Under the pieces are notes generated by a model, which was given only the letters and a program-made list of their open reading frames with translations, ran no database searches and was not told the origin of the DNA. 64,000 nucleotides of DNA from Pterobdella sp. o SKG-2022 (taxonomy: Eukaryota; Annelida; Clitellata; Hirudinida; Piscicolidae): contig OZ038327.1 of NCBI GenBank assembly GCA_964035795.1, positions 3,385,651 to 3,449,650 of the forward strand, read 5' to 3'. The translations under genes and the position numbers were made by a program. Positions 22,701 to 35,568 of this stretch are shown piece by piece. Position 1 is the stretch's first letter. Every line of letters begins with the position of its first letter.

Positions 22701-25335
22701 TATTTTTGCTCCCATGGTTGTTGTTATTGTTGCTCCCATGGTAGTTGTTATTGTTGCTCTCATGGTTGTTGTTATTGTTGCTTCTATGGTTGTTGTTATT
22801 GTTGCTTTCATGGTTGTTGTTATTGTTGCTTCTATGGTTGTTGTTTTTGTTGCTCCCATGGTTGTTGTTTTTGTTGCTTCCATGGTTGTTGTTATTGTTG
22901 CTTCTATGGTTGTTGTTATTGTTGCTTCCATGGTTGTTTTTATTGTTGCTTCTATGGTTGTTGTTATTGTTGCTCCCATGGTAGTTGTTATTGTTGCTCT
23001 CATGGTTGTTGTTATTGTTGCTTCTATGGTTGTTGTTATTGTTGCTTCCATGGTAGTTGTTATTGTTGCTTCCATGGTTGTTGTTATTGATGCTCCCATG
23101 GTTGTTGTTATTGTTGATCCCATGGTTGTTGTTTTTGTTGCTCCCATGGTTGTCGTTATTGTTGCTCCCATGGTTGTTGTTATTGTTGCTTTCATGGTTG
23201 TTGTTATTTTTGCTCCCATGGTTGTTGTTATTGTTGCTCCCATGGTAGTTGTTATTGTTGCTCTCATGGTTGTTGTTATTGTTGCTTCTATGGTTGTTGT
23301 TATTGTTGCTTTCATGGTTGTTGTTATTGTTGCTTCTATGGTTGTTGTTTTTGTTGCTCCCATGGTTGTTGTTTTTGTTGCTTCCATGGTTGTTGTTATT
23401 GTTGCTTCTATGGTTGTTGTTATTGTTGCTTCCATGGTTGTTTTTATTGTTGCTTCTATGGTTGTTGTTATTGTTGCTTTCATGGTTGTGGTTATTGTTG
23501 CTTCTATGGTTGTTGTTATTGTTGCTTTCATGGTTGTTGTTATTGTTGCTTCTATGGTTGTTGTTTTTGTTGCTCCCATGGTTGTTGTTTTTGTTGCTTC
23601 CATGGTTGTTGTTATTGTTGCTTCTATGGTTGTTGTTATTGTTGCTTCTATGGTTGTTGTTATTGTTGCTCCAATGGTTGTTGTTATTGTTGCTTCTATG
23701 GTTGTTGTTATTGTTGCTTCAATGGATGTTGTTATTGTTGCTCCCATGGTTGTTGTTATTGTTGCTCCCATGGTTGTTGTTATTGTTGCTTTCATGGTTG
23801 TTGTTATTGTTGCTCCCATGGTAGTTGTTATTGTTGCTCTCATGGTTGTTGTTATTGTTGCTTCCATGGTAGTTGTTATTGTTGCTTCCATGGTTGTTGT
23901 TATTGATGCTCCCATGGTTGTTGTTATTGTTGCTCCCATGGTTGTTGTTTTTGTTGCTCCCATGGTTGTCGTTATTGTTGCTCCCATGGTTGTTGTTATT
24001 GTTGCTTTCATGGTTGTTGTTATTTTTGCTCCCATGGTTGTTGTTATTGTTGCTCCCATGGTTGTTGTTATTGTTATTGTTGCTTTCATGGTTGTTTTTA
24101 TTGTTGCTCCCATGGTTGTTGTTATTGTTGCTCCCATGGTTGTTGTTGTTGTTATTGTTGCTTTCATGGTTGTTGTTATTGTTGCTCTCATCGTTGTTGT
24201 TCTTGTTGCTTTTATGGTTGTTGTTATTGTTGCTTCCATGGTAGTTGTTATTGTTGCTTCCATGGTTGTTGTTATTGATGCTCCCATGGTTGTTGTTATT
24301 GTTGCTCCCATGGTTGTTGTTTTTGTTGCTCCCATGGTTGTCGTTATTGTTGCTCCCATGGTTGTTGTTATTGTTGCTTTCATGGTTGTTGTTATTTTTG
24401 CTCCCATGGTTGTTGTTATTGTTGCTCCCATGGTTGTTGTTATTGTTATTGTTGCTTTCATGGTTGTTTTTATTGTTGCTCCCATGGTTGTTGTTATTGT
24501 TGCTCCCATGGTTGTTGTTGTTGTTATTGTTGCTTTCATGGTTGTTGTTATTGTTGCTCTCATCGTTGTTGTTCTTGTTGCTTTTATGGTTGTTGTTATT
24601 GTTGCTCCCATGGTTGTTGTTATTGTTGCTTCTATGGTTGTTGTTATTGTTGCTATCATGGTTGATGTTATTGTTGCTTCCATGGTTGTTGTTTTTTTGC
24701 TCCCATGGTTGTCGTTATTGTTGTTCCCATGGTTGTTGTTATTGTTGCTTTCATGGTTGTCGTTATTTTTGCTGCCATGTTTGTTGTTATTGTTGCTCCC
24801 ATGGTTGTTGTTATTGTTATTGTTGCTTTCATGGTTGTTTTTATTGTTGCTCCCATGGTTGTTGTCATTGTTGCTCCCATGGTTGTTGTTGTTGTTATTG
24901 TTGCTTTCATGGTTGTTTTTATTGTTGCTCTCATCGTTGTTGTTCTTGTTGCTTTTATGGTTGTTGTTGTTGTTGCTTCCATGGTTGTTGTTGTTGTTGC
25001 TACCATGGTTGTTGTTGTTGTTGCTTCCATGGTTGTTGTTATTGTTTCCCCCATGGTTGTTGTCGCTCTCATGGTTGCTGTTATTGTTGCCCCCAAGGTT
25101 GTTGTTGTTGTTATTGTTGCTTCTAGGGTTTTTGTTGTTGTTGCTTCCATGGTTGTTGTTATTGTTGCTCACATGGTTGTTGTTGTTGTTGTTGCTCTCA
25201 TGGTTGTTGTTGTTGTTGTTATTGCTCCCATGGTTGTTGTTGTTATTGTTGCTCCCATGGTTGTTGTTATTGTTGCTCCCATGGTTTTTGTTGTTATTGT
25301 TGCTTCTATTGTTGTTGTTTCATGGTTGTTGTCAC
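13787..25335. repeat. 11.5 kb satellite of a 24-bp unit with higher-order duplications
   Basis: Unit on the plus strand: ATTGTTGCTCCCATGG followed by TTGTTGTT. Sub-variants have CTCC, CTTC, CTTT, CTCT before ATG, and units of 21, 27 and 30 bp occur. Blocks with the same order of variants recur at 2451 bp (17118-17531 equals 19569-19982; 16290 block equals 18741 block) and at 5837 bp (14575-15207 equals 20412-21044). So multi-kilobase pieces were duplicated in tandem after the basic array formed. Because the unit is a multiple of three and lacks stops in several frames, very long open frames exist on both strands. I do not regard these as genes. Confidence 0.98.
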
Positions 25336-27102
25336 ATTGATATTGATATTGTTGACTCATTTTTAATTCGTTGTTTGCATTGTTTTAATATCTATACTTA
25401 TTATTTTTATTAGTATAAAGCTATTATCATTATTGTTCTTGTTATGCTATTGATATTTCAATTTTTTTTATTGTTATTATTATTATTTTTATTACTATTC
25501 TTTTTCATGGCTAGCTTTTATTACCGTGTTTATATAATCGTTTTATCATATTTTAAATTGTTGTTTTTCACATTTCTAGTATTATTGTTGCTTTTATTAT
25601 TATTACTGTTATTATCGTTTTTAGTGTTTTTTTTTTGTTTTTTTTGTTTGTTTTTTTTTTTTTCATTTTTTCTTTTTCTCCCATTTTCATTAGTTTTTTT
25701 AGTAAGCTTTTACAACTTTTTTTCATTATTGTTTTTCGTTAATTTGCTTTCTTATGTATAAAATTTCAACGTTTTGTTATTCAAATGACATTCGAACAAA
25801 AATAATTTTCATTTGAAGTAAAAACAAAGTTTTGGTTTTTTTACATAAAAAAAATTCATGAATCTGTAGTTTCTGTGTTGAGAAAAATATTTTTCAAATT
25901 AGTGATTTCAATGCTTTTTGGGAAATTAAAATGAATTATAATTTTGTATCTTTTGAAGAAAAATTTTTTTTCAATGGAATAAATCAATAAACAAAAGTAA
26001 TTTTTTCTGTATATGCTAATGAAATCAAATTTTTAATAGTAAGAATTAACGATGGATTTTAAGTTGAATTAAAATCAAATAAACGAATAAAATCAAATAA
26101 ACGAATAAAATCAAATAAACGAATAAAATCAAATAAACGAATAAAATCAAATAAACGAATAAAATCAAATGGAAACAAAAATAAAACGCTGGAATTAAAT
26201 ACTAAATTAGCTGAAACGGAAAAAAAATAAACGTCGAAATAAGCTGAAATGGAAAAAATTGAAACTGAAAAATAGCTACTTAGCAATAAGCACTTATTTT
26301 GAATGAGTTTTTAAAAATTCAAACATTGAAGTTTCAATGGATATAATTGTATTCAGAAATGTTCATCCAAGCTTACTTTCACTTTATCATTTATTTTATG
26401 GATTTTCCATCAATTTCTTCCAATGTTTGTTTTTTTTTCCTGTTTCCGTCAAAAAATCATTTACATTGTTTCATCAATGAGAGAAGAACTTTTGGGCTTC
26501 ATGAATAATGAAAACGCCCTAATGATTTTTTTTTATATAATGATGAGGGTGGATAAGGAAATGACAGAAAAGCAAAAAAAATAATGAAAATAAAAGAAAT
26601 AATAACAAAAATAATTTTGTTTTTATTTTTATTATTTTCAGTTTGCTAATTAGTTTATAACAGTGTTTTGCTTCACATTTGGCTATTATCATTCTTATTT
26701 GACTAGAATCTACTAACAATAAATATAGGCATAGCATTACGTCATCAAATAATACATTATATACTAGTACGTCATTAAGTATTATATAATAGTGAATATA
26801 ATCTGACGCAATACAATTTTTTTTTGTTTTTTATGTTTTTTTATATTTATTATTTTTTTTTTTTTTTATTTTTTATTTATTTTTTTTTTATATTTTTTTT
26901 ACTTCAAGTTTTTATTAGCACAAAGCTTTCATAAATATAATTGACTGTTAACATAGAACTCAACGTTTTCATTTATTTTCAACTCAGCTGGCAGAATGCC
27001 ACCACAGGTTCTTCTGTTAAGCAAACTCTTCAAAAGCAAGCAATTTATTAACAGCAATAACCAAAACTAATCCAACAACATCAATACTGAAACTAGCTTT
27101 CT
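25336..27102. other. A/T-rich DNA, no gene seen
   Basis: T-rich then A/T-rich sequence. 26067-26170 holds about six copies of an 18-bp unit (AATAAAATCAAATAAACG). Near 26990-27050 there is a short patch of balanced composition without an assignable function. Confidence 0.6.
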
Positions 27103-27260
27103 GTGACAGAGGATTAGACTAATTACCCAAAGTTACCGGGTTCGATCCCGGATGGACTGACAACTAGCGCCTGCTCCATAGTGTTTTTCGTTAAATCATT
27201 TTTGCAGTAAACGTTTTGATTTATAAGAAAAGTGCTTTATAAATATCACAGTACGTTAAT
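27103..27260 (+). mobile_element. tRNA-derived SINE, copy 1 (5'-truncated)
   Basis: Contains AGTTACCGGGTTCGATCCCGG, a good B box, followed by the family body (TTTTTCGTTAAATC, AAGTGCTTTATAAATATC). The A-box part of the tRNA head is missing. Confidence 0.85.
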
Positions 27261-28171
27261 TATATATTCTTTATTGTTTATTCTCATTTTTATCCAAGAG
27301 TATACTTTGTATAAGTTTCGATATTTCCCACATTTTGCAGTTTAATTGCATAAGTTTTCAAAGGTCTCTATTCTTATGATATCATTCACCAACAGAACAA
27401 CATACCGAAATCAAAAGTCGTATTTAAAATAACTTCACTTTTTCGGCTCGAGAAACAAGTTTCAAATACCGAATAAAAATTAATCGGAAAAACCTAAAAA
27501 AGGTCATACAAGCTTAGGTTTGAATACTTGCTAAGGTGAGTTCAACTTACCAGAAGCAATAAAAATAACAAAAAAAAACAAAAACAAATGAGAAAAACTA
27601 ATTACTATGTTATTTTGCTAGTTAATGTTCTCACACCAATTCTTTGACGTCATAATCTATTTGTAAACTTTATTTTCTTTGTTTTTACTTGTTTTTTTGC
27701 TTTGTTACTTTTTTTGTTCATTTTTGCGATTTTTTTCTGCTTTTTTTTTTTACTTTTTTTCTCATCTTTTTCTTGCTTTCTTTTTTTGCTCATTCTTTTT
27801 ACATTATTTATTTCCAAATGGTTATTCTATTTTCACCATCATTATCGCTGGCTTCCATTTCAGTTCAATCATTTTTTCCAACTTGTTTTCTTTCATTTCT
27901 TCCTTTCCACTCTATTTTTATCTTTCATTAGAATCAATTTTGCTCAATTTTAATATGCTTTTATTTCCAGATACTTTATAATTCTCCAAACTCCCATATC
28001 TATTATGTTATTGTTTCTAATTTTTTCGTTCTTTCGAATTCATTTTTAACTTTAATTCTATTTTCTGTTTCTTATTTGATGTTTTTCATTTTTTTTATCT
28101 TCCTGTTTTCTTCCCGTTATCTACCTTGATTTAATTATATGCTAATGCATCAGCAGATTTTTTTATTTTTT
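27261..28171. other. T-rich intergenic DNA
   Basis: A/T- and T-rich sequence between two SINE copies. No exon recognised. Confidence 0.55.
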
Positions 28172-28352
28172 GTCGGCTCCTATAGCTCAATGGTTGAGCT
28201 TTAGACTAATCATCAAAAGTTACCGGGTTTGATCCCGCGTGGGCCGACAAGTAGCACCTGTTCCACAGTGTGTTTTTGCTACATTAAATTTTTAGCAAAC
28301 GCTTTGATCTATTAGGAAAAGCGCTTTATAAATACCGAATTACATTACATTT
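28172..28352 (+). mobile_element. tRNA-derived SINE, copy 2 (full head)
   Basis: A-box TAGCTCAATGG and B-box GGGTTTGATCC. The 5' GTCGGC pairs with 3' GCCGAC as in a tRNA acceptor stem, and an anticodon-arm-like TTAGACTAATCATC lies between. The tail body has AAGCGCTTTATAAATACC and ends in ATTACATTACAT. Pseudo-tRNA head plus unrelated body and repeat tail define a SINE. Confidence 0.92.
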
Positions 28353-28467
28353 ATCGTTACTTTTCAATTTATTTTTTCTAACTCATTAGTGATGAAATAT
28401 TTTTTCACTCATTCGAATATTTTTCATATTATTGATATATTTTTAAGCATTGTTATTCATTTTATCA

Positions 28468-31400
28468 CTACCACCCCCAAAATTTCCACCATCATCACCA
28501 GCACTACCACCCCCAACACTTCCATCATCATCACCAACACTACCACCCCCAACACTTCCATCATCATCACCAACACTACCACCCCCAACACTTCCATCAT
28601 CATCACCAACACTACCACCCCCAACACTTCCACCATCATCACCAACACTACCACCCCCAACACTTCCATCATCATCACCAACACTTCCATCATAATCACC
28701 AACACTACCACCCCCAACACTTCCATCATCATCACCAACACTTCCATCATAATCACCAACAATACCACCCCCAACACTTCCATCATCATCACCAACACTT
28801 CCACCATCATCACCGACACTACCACCCCCAACACTTCCATCATCATCACCAACACTTCCATCATCATCACCAACACTACCACCCCCAACACTTCCATCAT
28901 CATCACCAACACTTCCACCATCATCACCGACACTACCACCCCCAACACTTCCACCATCATCACCAACACTTCCATCATCATCACCAACACTACCACCCCC
29001 AACACTTCCATCATCATCACCAACATTACCACCCCCAACACTTCCATCATCATCACCAACACTACCACCCCCAACACTTCCATCATCATCACCAACACTT
29101 CCACCATCATCACCAACACTACCACCCCCAACACTTCCATCATCATCACCAACACTTCCATCATCATCACCAACACTTCCATCATCATCACCAACACTAC
29201 CACCCCCAACACTTCCATCATCATCACCAACACTTCCACCATCATCACCAACACTACCACCCTCAACACTTCCATCATCATCACCAACACTACCACCCCC
29301 CAAACTTCCATTATCATCACCAACACTACCACCCCCAACACTTCCATCATCATCACCAACACTTCCACCATCATCACCAACACTACCACCCCCAACACTT
29401 CCATCATCATCACCAACACTTCCATCATCATCACCAACACTTCCACCATCATCACCAACACTACCACCCCCAACACTTCCATCATCATCACCAACACTAC
29501 CACCCCCAACACTTCCACCATCATCACCAACACTACCACCCCCAACACTTCCATCATCATCACCAACACTTCCATCATAATCACCAACACTACCACCCCC
29601 AACACTTCCATCATCATCACCAACACTTCCATCATAATCACCAACAATACCACCCCCAACACTTCCATCATCATCACCAACACTTCCACCATCATCACCA
29701 ACACTTCCATCATCATCACCAACACTTCCACCATCATCACCAACACTTCCACCATCATCACCAACACTTCCACCATCATCACCGACACTACCACCCCCAA
29801 CACTTCCACCATCATCACCAACACTTCCATCATCATCACCAACACTTCCACCATCATCACCGACACTACCACCCCCAACACTTCCACCATCATCACCAAC
29901 ACTTCCATCATCATCACCAACAATACCACCCCCAACACTTCCATCATCATCACCAACACTTCCATCATCATCACCAACACTTCCACCATCATCACCAACA
30001 CTACCACCCCCAACACTTCCATCATCATCACCAACACTTCCATCATCATCACCAACACTACCACCCCCAACACTTCCATCATCATCACCAACACTACCAC
30101 CCCCAACACTTCCATCATCATCACCAACACTTCCATCATCATCACCAACACTACCACCCCCAACACTTCCATCATCATCACCAACACTACCACCCCCAAC
30201 ACTTCCATCATCATCACCAACACTTCCATCATCATCACCAACACTTCTACCATCATCACCAATACTACCACCCCCAACACTTCCATCATCATCACCAACA
30301 CTACCACCCCCAACACTTCCATCATCATCACCAACACTTCCACCATCATCACCAACACTACCACCCTCAACACTTCCATCATCATCACCAACACTACCAC
30401 CCCCCAAACTTCCATTATCATCACCAACACTACCACCCCCAACACTTCCATCATCATCACCAACACTTCCACCATCATCACCAACACTACCACCCCCAAC
30501 ACTTCCATCATCATCACCAACACTTCCATCATCATCACCAACACTTCCACCATCATCACCAACACTACCACCCCCAACACTTCCATCATCATCACCAACA
30601 CTACCACCCCCAACACTTCCACCATCATCACCAACACTACCACCCCCAACACTTCCATCATCATCACCAACACTTCCATCATAATCACCAACACTACCAC
30701 CCCCAACACTTCCATCATCATCACCAACACTTCCATCATAATCACCAACAATACCACCCCCAACACTTCCATCATCATCACCAACACTTCCACCATCATC
30801 ACCAACACTTCCATCATCATCACCAACACTTCCACCATCATCACCAACACTTCCACCATCATCACCAACACTTCCACCATCATCACCGACACTACCACCC
30901 CCAACACTTCCACCATCATCACCAACACTTCCATCATCATCACCAACACTTCCACCATCATCACCGACACTACCACCCCCAACACTTCCACCATCATCAC
31001 CAACACTTCCATCATCATCACCAACAATACCACCCCCAACACTTCCATCATCATCACCAACACTTCCATCATCATCACCAACACTTCCACCATCATCACC
31101 AACACTACCACCCCCAACACTTCCATCATCATCACCAACACTTCCATCATCATCACCAACACTACCACCCCCAACACTTCCATCATCATCACCAACACTA
31201 CCACCCCCAACACTTCCATCATCATCACCAACACTTCCATCATCATCACCAACACTACCACCCCCAACACTTCCATCATCATCACCAACACTACCACCCC
31301 CAACACTTCCATCATCATCACCAACACTTCCATCATCATCACCAACACTTCTACCATCATCACCAATACTACCACCCCCAACACTTCCATCATCATCACC

Positions 31401-33358
31401 AACACTACCACCCCCAACACTTCCATCATCATCACCAACACTTCCATCATCATCACCAACACTTCTACCATCATCACCAATACTACCACCCCCAACACTT
31501 CCATCATCATCACCAACACTACCACCCCCCAAACTTCCATCATCATCACCAACACTACCACCCCCAACACTTCCATCATCATCACCAACACTTCCACCAT
31601 CATCACCAACACTTCCATCATCATCACCAACACTTCCACCATCATCACCAACACTTCCACCATCATCACCAACACTTCCACCATCATCACCGACACTACC
31701 ACCCCCAACACTTCCACCATCATCACCAACACTTCCATCATCATCACCAACACTTCCACCATCATCACCGACACTACCACCCCCAACACTTCCATCATCA
31801 TCACCAACACTTCCACCATCATCACCAACACTTCCATCATCATCACCAACACTTCCACCATCATCACCAACACTTCCACCATCATCACCAACACTTCCAC
31901 CATCATCACCGACACTACCACCCCCAACACTTCCACCATCATCACCAACACTTCCATCATCATCACCAACACTTCCACCATCATCACCGACACTACCACC
32001 CCCAACACTTCCACCATCATCACCAACACTTCCATCATCATCACCAACAATACCACCCCCAACACTTCCATCATCATCACCAACACTTCCATCATCATCA
32101 CCAACACTTCCACCATCATCACCAACACTACCACCCCCAACACTTCCATCATCATCACCAACACTTCCATCATCATCACCAACACTACCACCCCCAACAC
32201 TTCCATCATCATCACCAACACTACCACCCCCAACACTTCCATCATCATCACCAACACTTCCATCATCATCACCAACACTACCACCCCCAACACTTCCATC
32301 ATCATCACCAACACTACCACCCCCAACACTTCCATCATCATCACCAACACTTCCATCATCATCACCAACACTTCTACCATCATCACCAATACTACCACCC
32401 CCAACACTTCCATCATCATCACCAACACTACCACCCCCAACACTTCCATCATCATCACCAACACTTCCATCATCATCACCAACACTTCTACCATCATCAC
32501 CAATACTACCACCCCCAACACTTCCATCATCATCACCAACACTACCACCCCCCAAACTTCCATCATCATCACCAACACTACCACCCCCAACACTTCCATC
32601 ATCATCACCAACACTTCCACCATCATCACCAACACTTCCATCATCATCACCAACACTTCCACCATCATCACCAACACTTCCACCATCATCACCAACACTT
32701 CCACCATCATCACCGACACTACCACCCCCAACACTTCCACCATCATCACCAACACTTCCATCATCATCACCAACACTTCCACCATCATCACCGACACTAC
32801 CACCCCCAACACTTCCATCATCATCACCAACACTACCACCCCCAACACTTCCATCATCATCACCAACACTTCCATCATCATCACCAACACTTCCACCATC
32901 ATCACCAACACTACCACCTCCAACACTTCCATCATCATCACCAACACTTCCATCATCATCACCAACACTACCACCCCCAACACTTCCATCATCATCACCA
33001 ACACTTCCACCATCATCACCAACACTTCCATCATCATCACCAACACTTCCACCATCATCACCAACACTTCCATCATCATCACCAACACTTCCATCATCAT
33101 CACCAACACTACCACCCCCAACACTTCCACCATCATCACCAACACTACCACCCCCAACACTTCCATCATCATCACCAACACTACCACCCCCAACACTTCC
33201 ACCATCATCACCAACACTACCACCCCCAACACTTCCATCATCATCACCAACACTACCACCCCCAACACTTCCACCATCATCACCACCAACACTACCACTC
33301 CCAACACCACCATCATCATCACCAACACTACCACCCCCAACACCACCATCATTATCAC
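28468..33358. repeat. 4.9 kb satellite mixing 36-bp and 21-bp units
   Basis: Core of 21 bp (CTTCCATCATCATCACCAAC plus A, with CCACCATCATC variants), optionally followed by a 15-bp insert CTACCACCCCCAACA. The array is therefore a string of two unit lengths in irregular order. Rare variants (CCCTCAACAC at 29261 and 30365; CCCCCCAAACTT at about 29297, 30401, 31527, 32547; CTTCTACC at 30246, 31350, 31464, 32367, 32481) show higher-order duplication of roughly 1.0-1.1 kb. Open on both strands, not considered coding. Confidence 0.97.
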
Positions 33359-33379
33359 TTTATAATTATTATCAACCTT

Positions 33380-33590
33380 TTACTCCTCATCATCATCATT
33401 CTAATTATCACCATCATCATCATTTCTCTCTTTCTCTTTCTCATCATCATCATCATCTTCACTACCACCATCATCATCACCATCATCATCACCATCATCA
33501 TCATCATCACCATCATCTTCATCACCACCATCATCATCATCACCACCATCATCATCATCATCATCACCATCATCAGCTCAATCCTCAAAT
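33380..33590. repeat. (ATC)n microsatellite, interrupted
   Basis: ATC/ACC/TTC trinucleotides continuing after the satellite. Confidence 0.93.
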
Positions 33591-35415
33591 CTTTTTGCAT
33601 TGACCCATCGTTGTTCCCTTTACATCATTATCACAAAATAACTGTTCTTTTTTTCTCCATTAATTTATTTCAAATATTATTTTTTTTCTTTTTTATTTTT
33701 TTGTTCTTTATGTTTTTCTTTCTCCTCCTTCTTTTCCCTTTTCTTTCTTTTCTTCCTGCTTCTTCTCCTCCTCCTTCTCTTCCTCTTTTTCTTCTTCATC
33801 TTCTTCCTCCTCTTCTTCTTCATTTTTTTGCAACCGCAATCACAAGAATTTATGACGTAAGCAGAGATGTGAAGGAATCTATTTATAAGTTTGTTATTGT
33901 AACTTTACAAACACATACATACATCATAGGTACATGCATACATACAAGTGTAATAAAAAAAAAAGCCATACTAACAAAAATAAAATTAAAAATTCATACA
34001 AAAAAACATAAAAACAGATACACCCAAACAAACACACAGACAAAAGGAAATAAGAAAACACACAAATGTATAAGTTATAAAACACTTCAAATCATACCAC
34101 GTACAAGCACATTACAAAGATGTATACGATTAGAGCTATATTCACACATACATATTTGTTGTTTACAAACATTTAAATAACACGCGCACACACACAAACA
34201 CACACACGCACCTTATGAGTAAGATAGTTTTAAAGGAGCGAAGAGAAGAATCTGGCAGATAGTGATGTTTCATGTAATTATTTTTTATATTTTTATTATT
34301 GTTATTATTATTTCCATTATTATTTTTTTTATTATTTTTGTTATTTATATTATTAATACTTCAATTATCAATAAAATTTATAATTTTTTCATAGTTATTA
34401 CCACATTATCAATAGAATAAGTTGCATCACTATTGCAAATATCAATCATGGTATATTCATTGTTACATAAGGATTTCCCAATGTAGGTATTCAATCCACC
34501 ATACTAAAACTTAACCGAATGGTATTTAAGTGTATACTTTCGTAGGCTAACATTTTAACCAAATTTTCATATGTTAATTTTTATTATTAGAAATATTATT
34601 ATTATTATTTTTATTATTCTCATTATCATTATTATTATAATACTTATTATTAGTAGTCTCATTATTATTATCATTATTCTTTTGATTATTATTATTATTC
34701 TTATTAACTTTCTTATAAATAAATTATAATTTATTAGATATGAATAATTTTAATATACTTTGTGGAATAACTCCTATTTATCTTGATAATAGTTCATATT
34801 ACTTTTTTCTATAAACTTCTTATACGTGTAAATTAACACTGTTTTATATTTATTTATTTTTATTATTATTTTTTTTATGCTAATAGTAATAGTTTACAAT
34901 AGTGAATATTTGTGCTATTTCGTTATATATTTATTATTATTTTTCATTTATACTGGTTAAATTAATATTTTTTTTATATAAGATAAGTATTGTGATTCTT
35001 AAATTCAAATTAAGTTTTGTAATTAGCTTATCAATATATTTTTTCTAATTTTTTCAAATAGTTAAAGAATATAACAAAAAGTTATTTCAGCTTAATATAA
35101 ATGAATTCTTAATTCATATTATAATCTTTTTTGTTGTTTGTTTTTTTTAAGTATTTTAGCCGTACATATAATTTATTTTTTTTATTATAATAATATCTTA
35201 CATTTTTAAGCGTTTTATTTTTTGTTTATTCTTTTTCATAGTTATTTTTTTATCCCATTTGTAACTAATCTTCTATGATGTTACATTTTTTCTTACTAGT
35301 TAAAATAGTATGCAGTAAGTATCTTCATCGAATAGTTATTCTAATAATAATTGTATAAAAGGATTTTTTTGATGAAGAAATAATTATTTTTATAATAATA
35401 GTAGTTTTGATTAAA

Positions 35416-35416
<1 letters not shown>
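33591..35416. other. Intergenic DNA upstream of the pore-less glutamate receptor gene
   Basis: T-rich to 33835; A-rich with ACACA phrases to 34200; then A/T-rich with ATT runs. No confident exon. A short stretch near 34193-34262 could hold a minus-strand exon with a GTGCGT donor, too weak to call. No clear promoter element seen. Confidence 0.5.

Positions 35417-35479
<63 letters not shown>
35417..35479. repeat. (AAT)n just upstream of exon 1
   Basis: AAT run ending about 38 bases before the ATG at 35517. Confidence 0.95.
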
Positions 35480-35481
<2 letters not shown>

Positions 35482-35516
35482 CAATAATAACAGTAATAAT
35501 AATAATTTTCCAACAG

Positions 35517-35568
35517 ATGAAATCCTTACTAACCTTCCTCCTCTTCTGCGTTTTCAGCAAAAACTATG
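35517..35568 (+). CDS. Exon 1: signal peptide
   Basis: [17 protein letters not shown] plus the first base of Ala; donor GTGAGT, phase 1. The ATG directly follows TTTTCCAACAG, so it may sit right after a 3' splice site (upstream 5' UTR intron, or spliced-leader addition). Confidence 0.9.

Noticed and set aside
28172..28250. Functional tRNA gene
   Set aside because: Boxes and acceptor pairing are present, but it is multi-copy with a shared non-tRNA body and tail, and the anticodon arm is mismatched in this copy. Called a SINE.
28389..33365. 1,658-codon Thr/Ser/Asn-rich frame and minus-strand Gly/Ser/Asp- and Val/Met-rich frames
   Set aside because: Same explanation: units of 36 and 21 bp are multiples of three. 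All frames are low complexity and no splice-linked domain is present.
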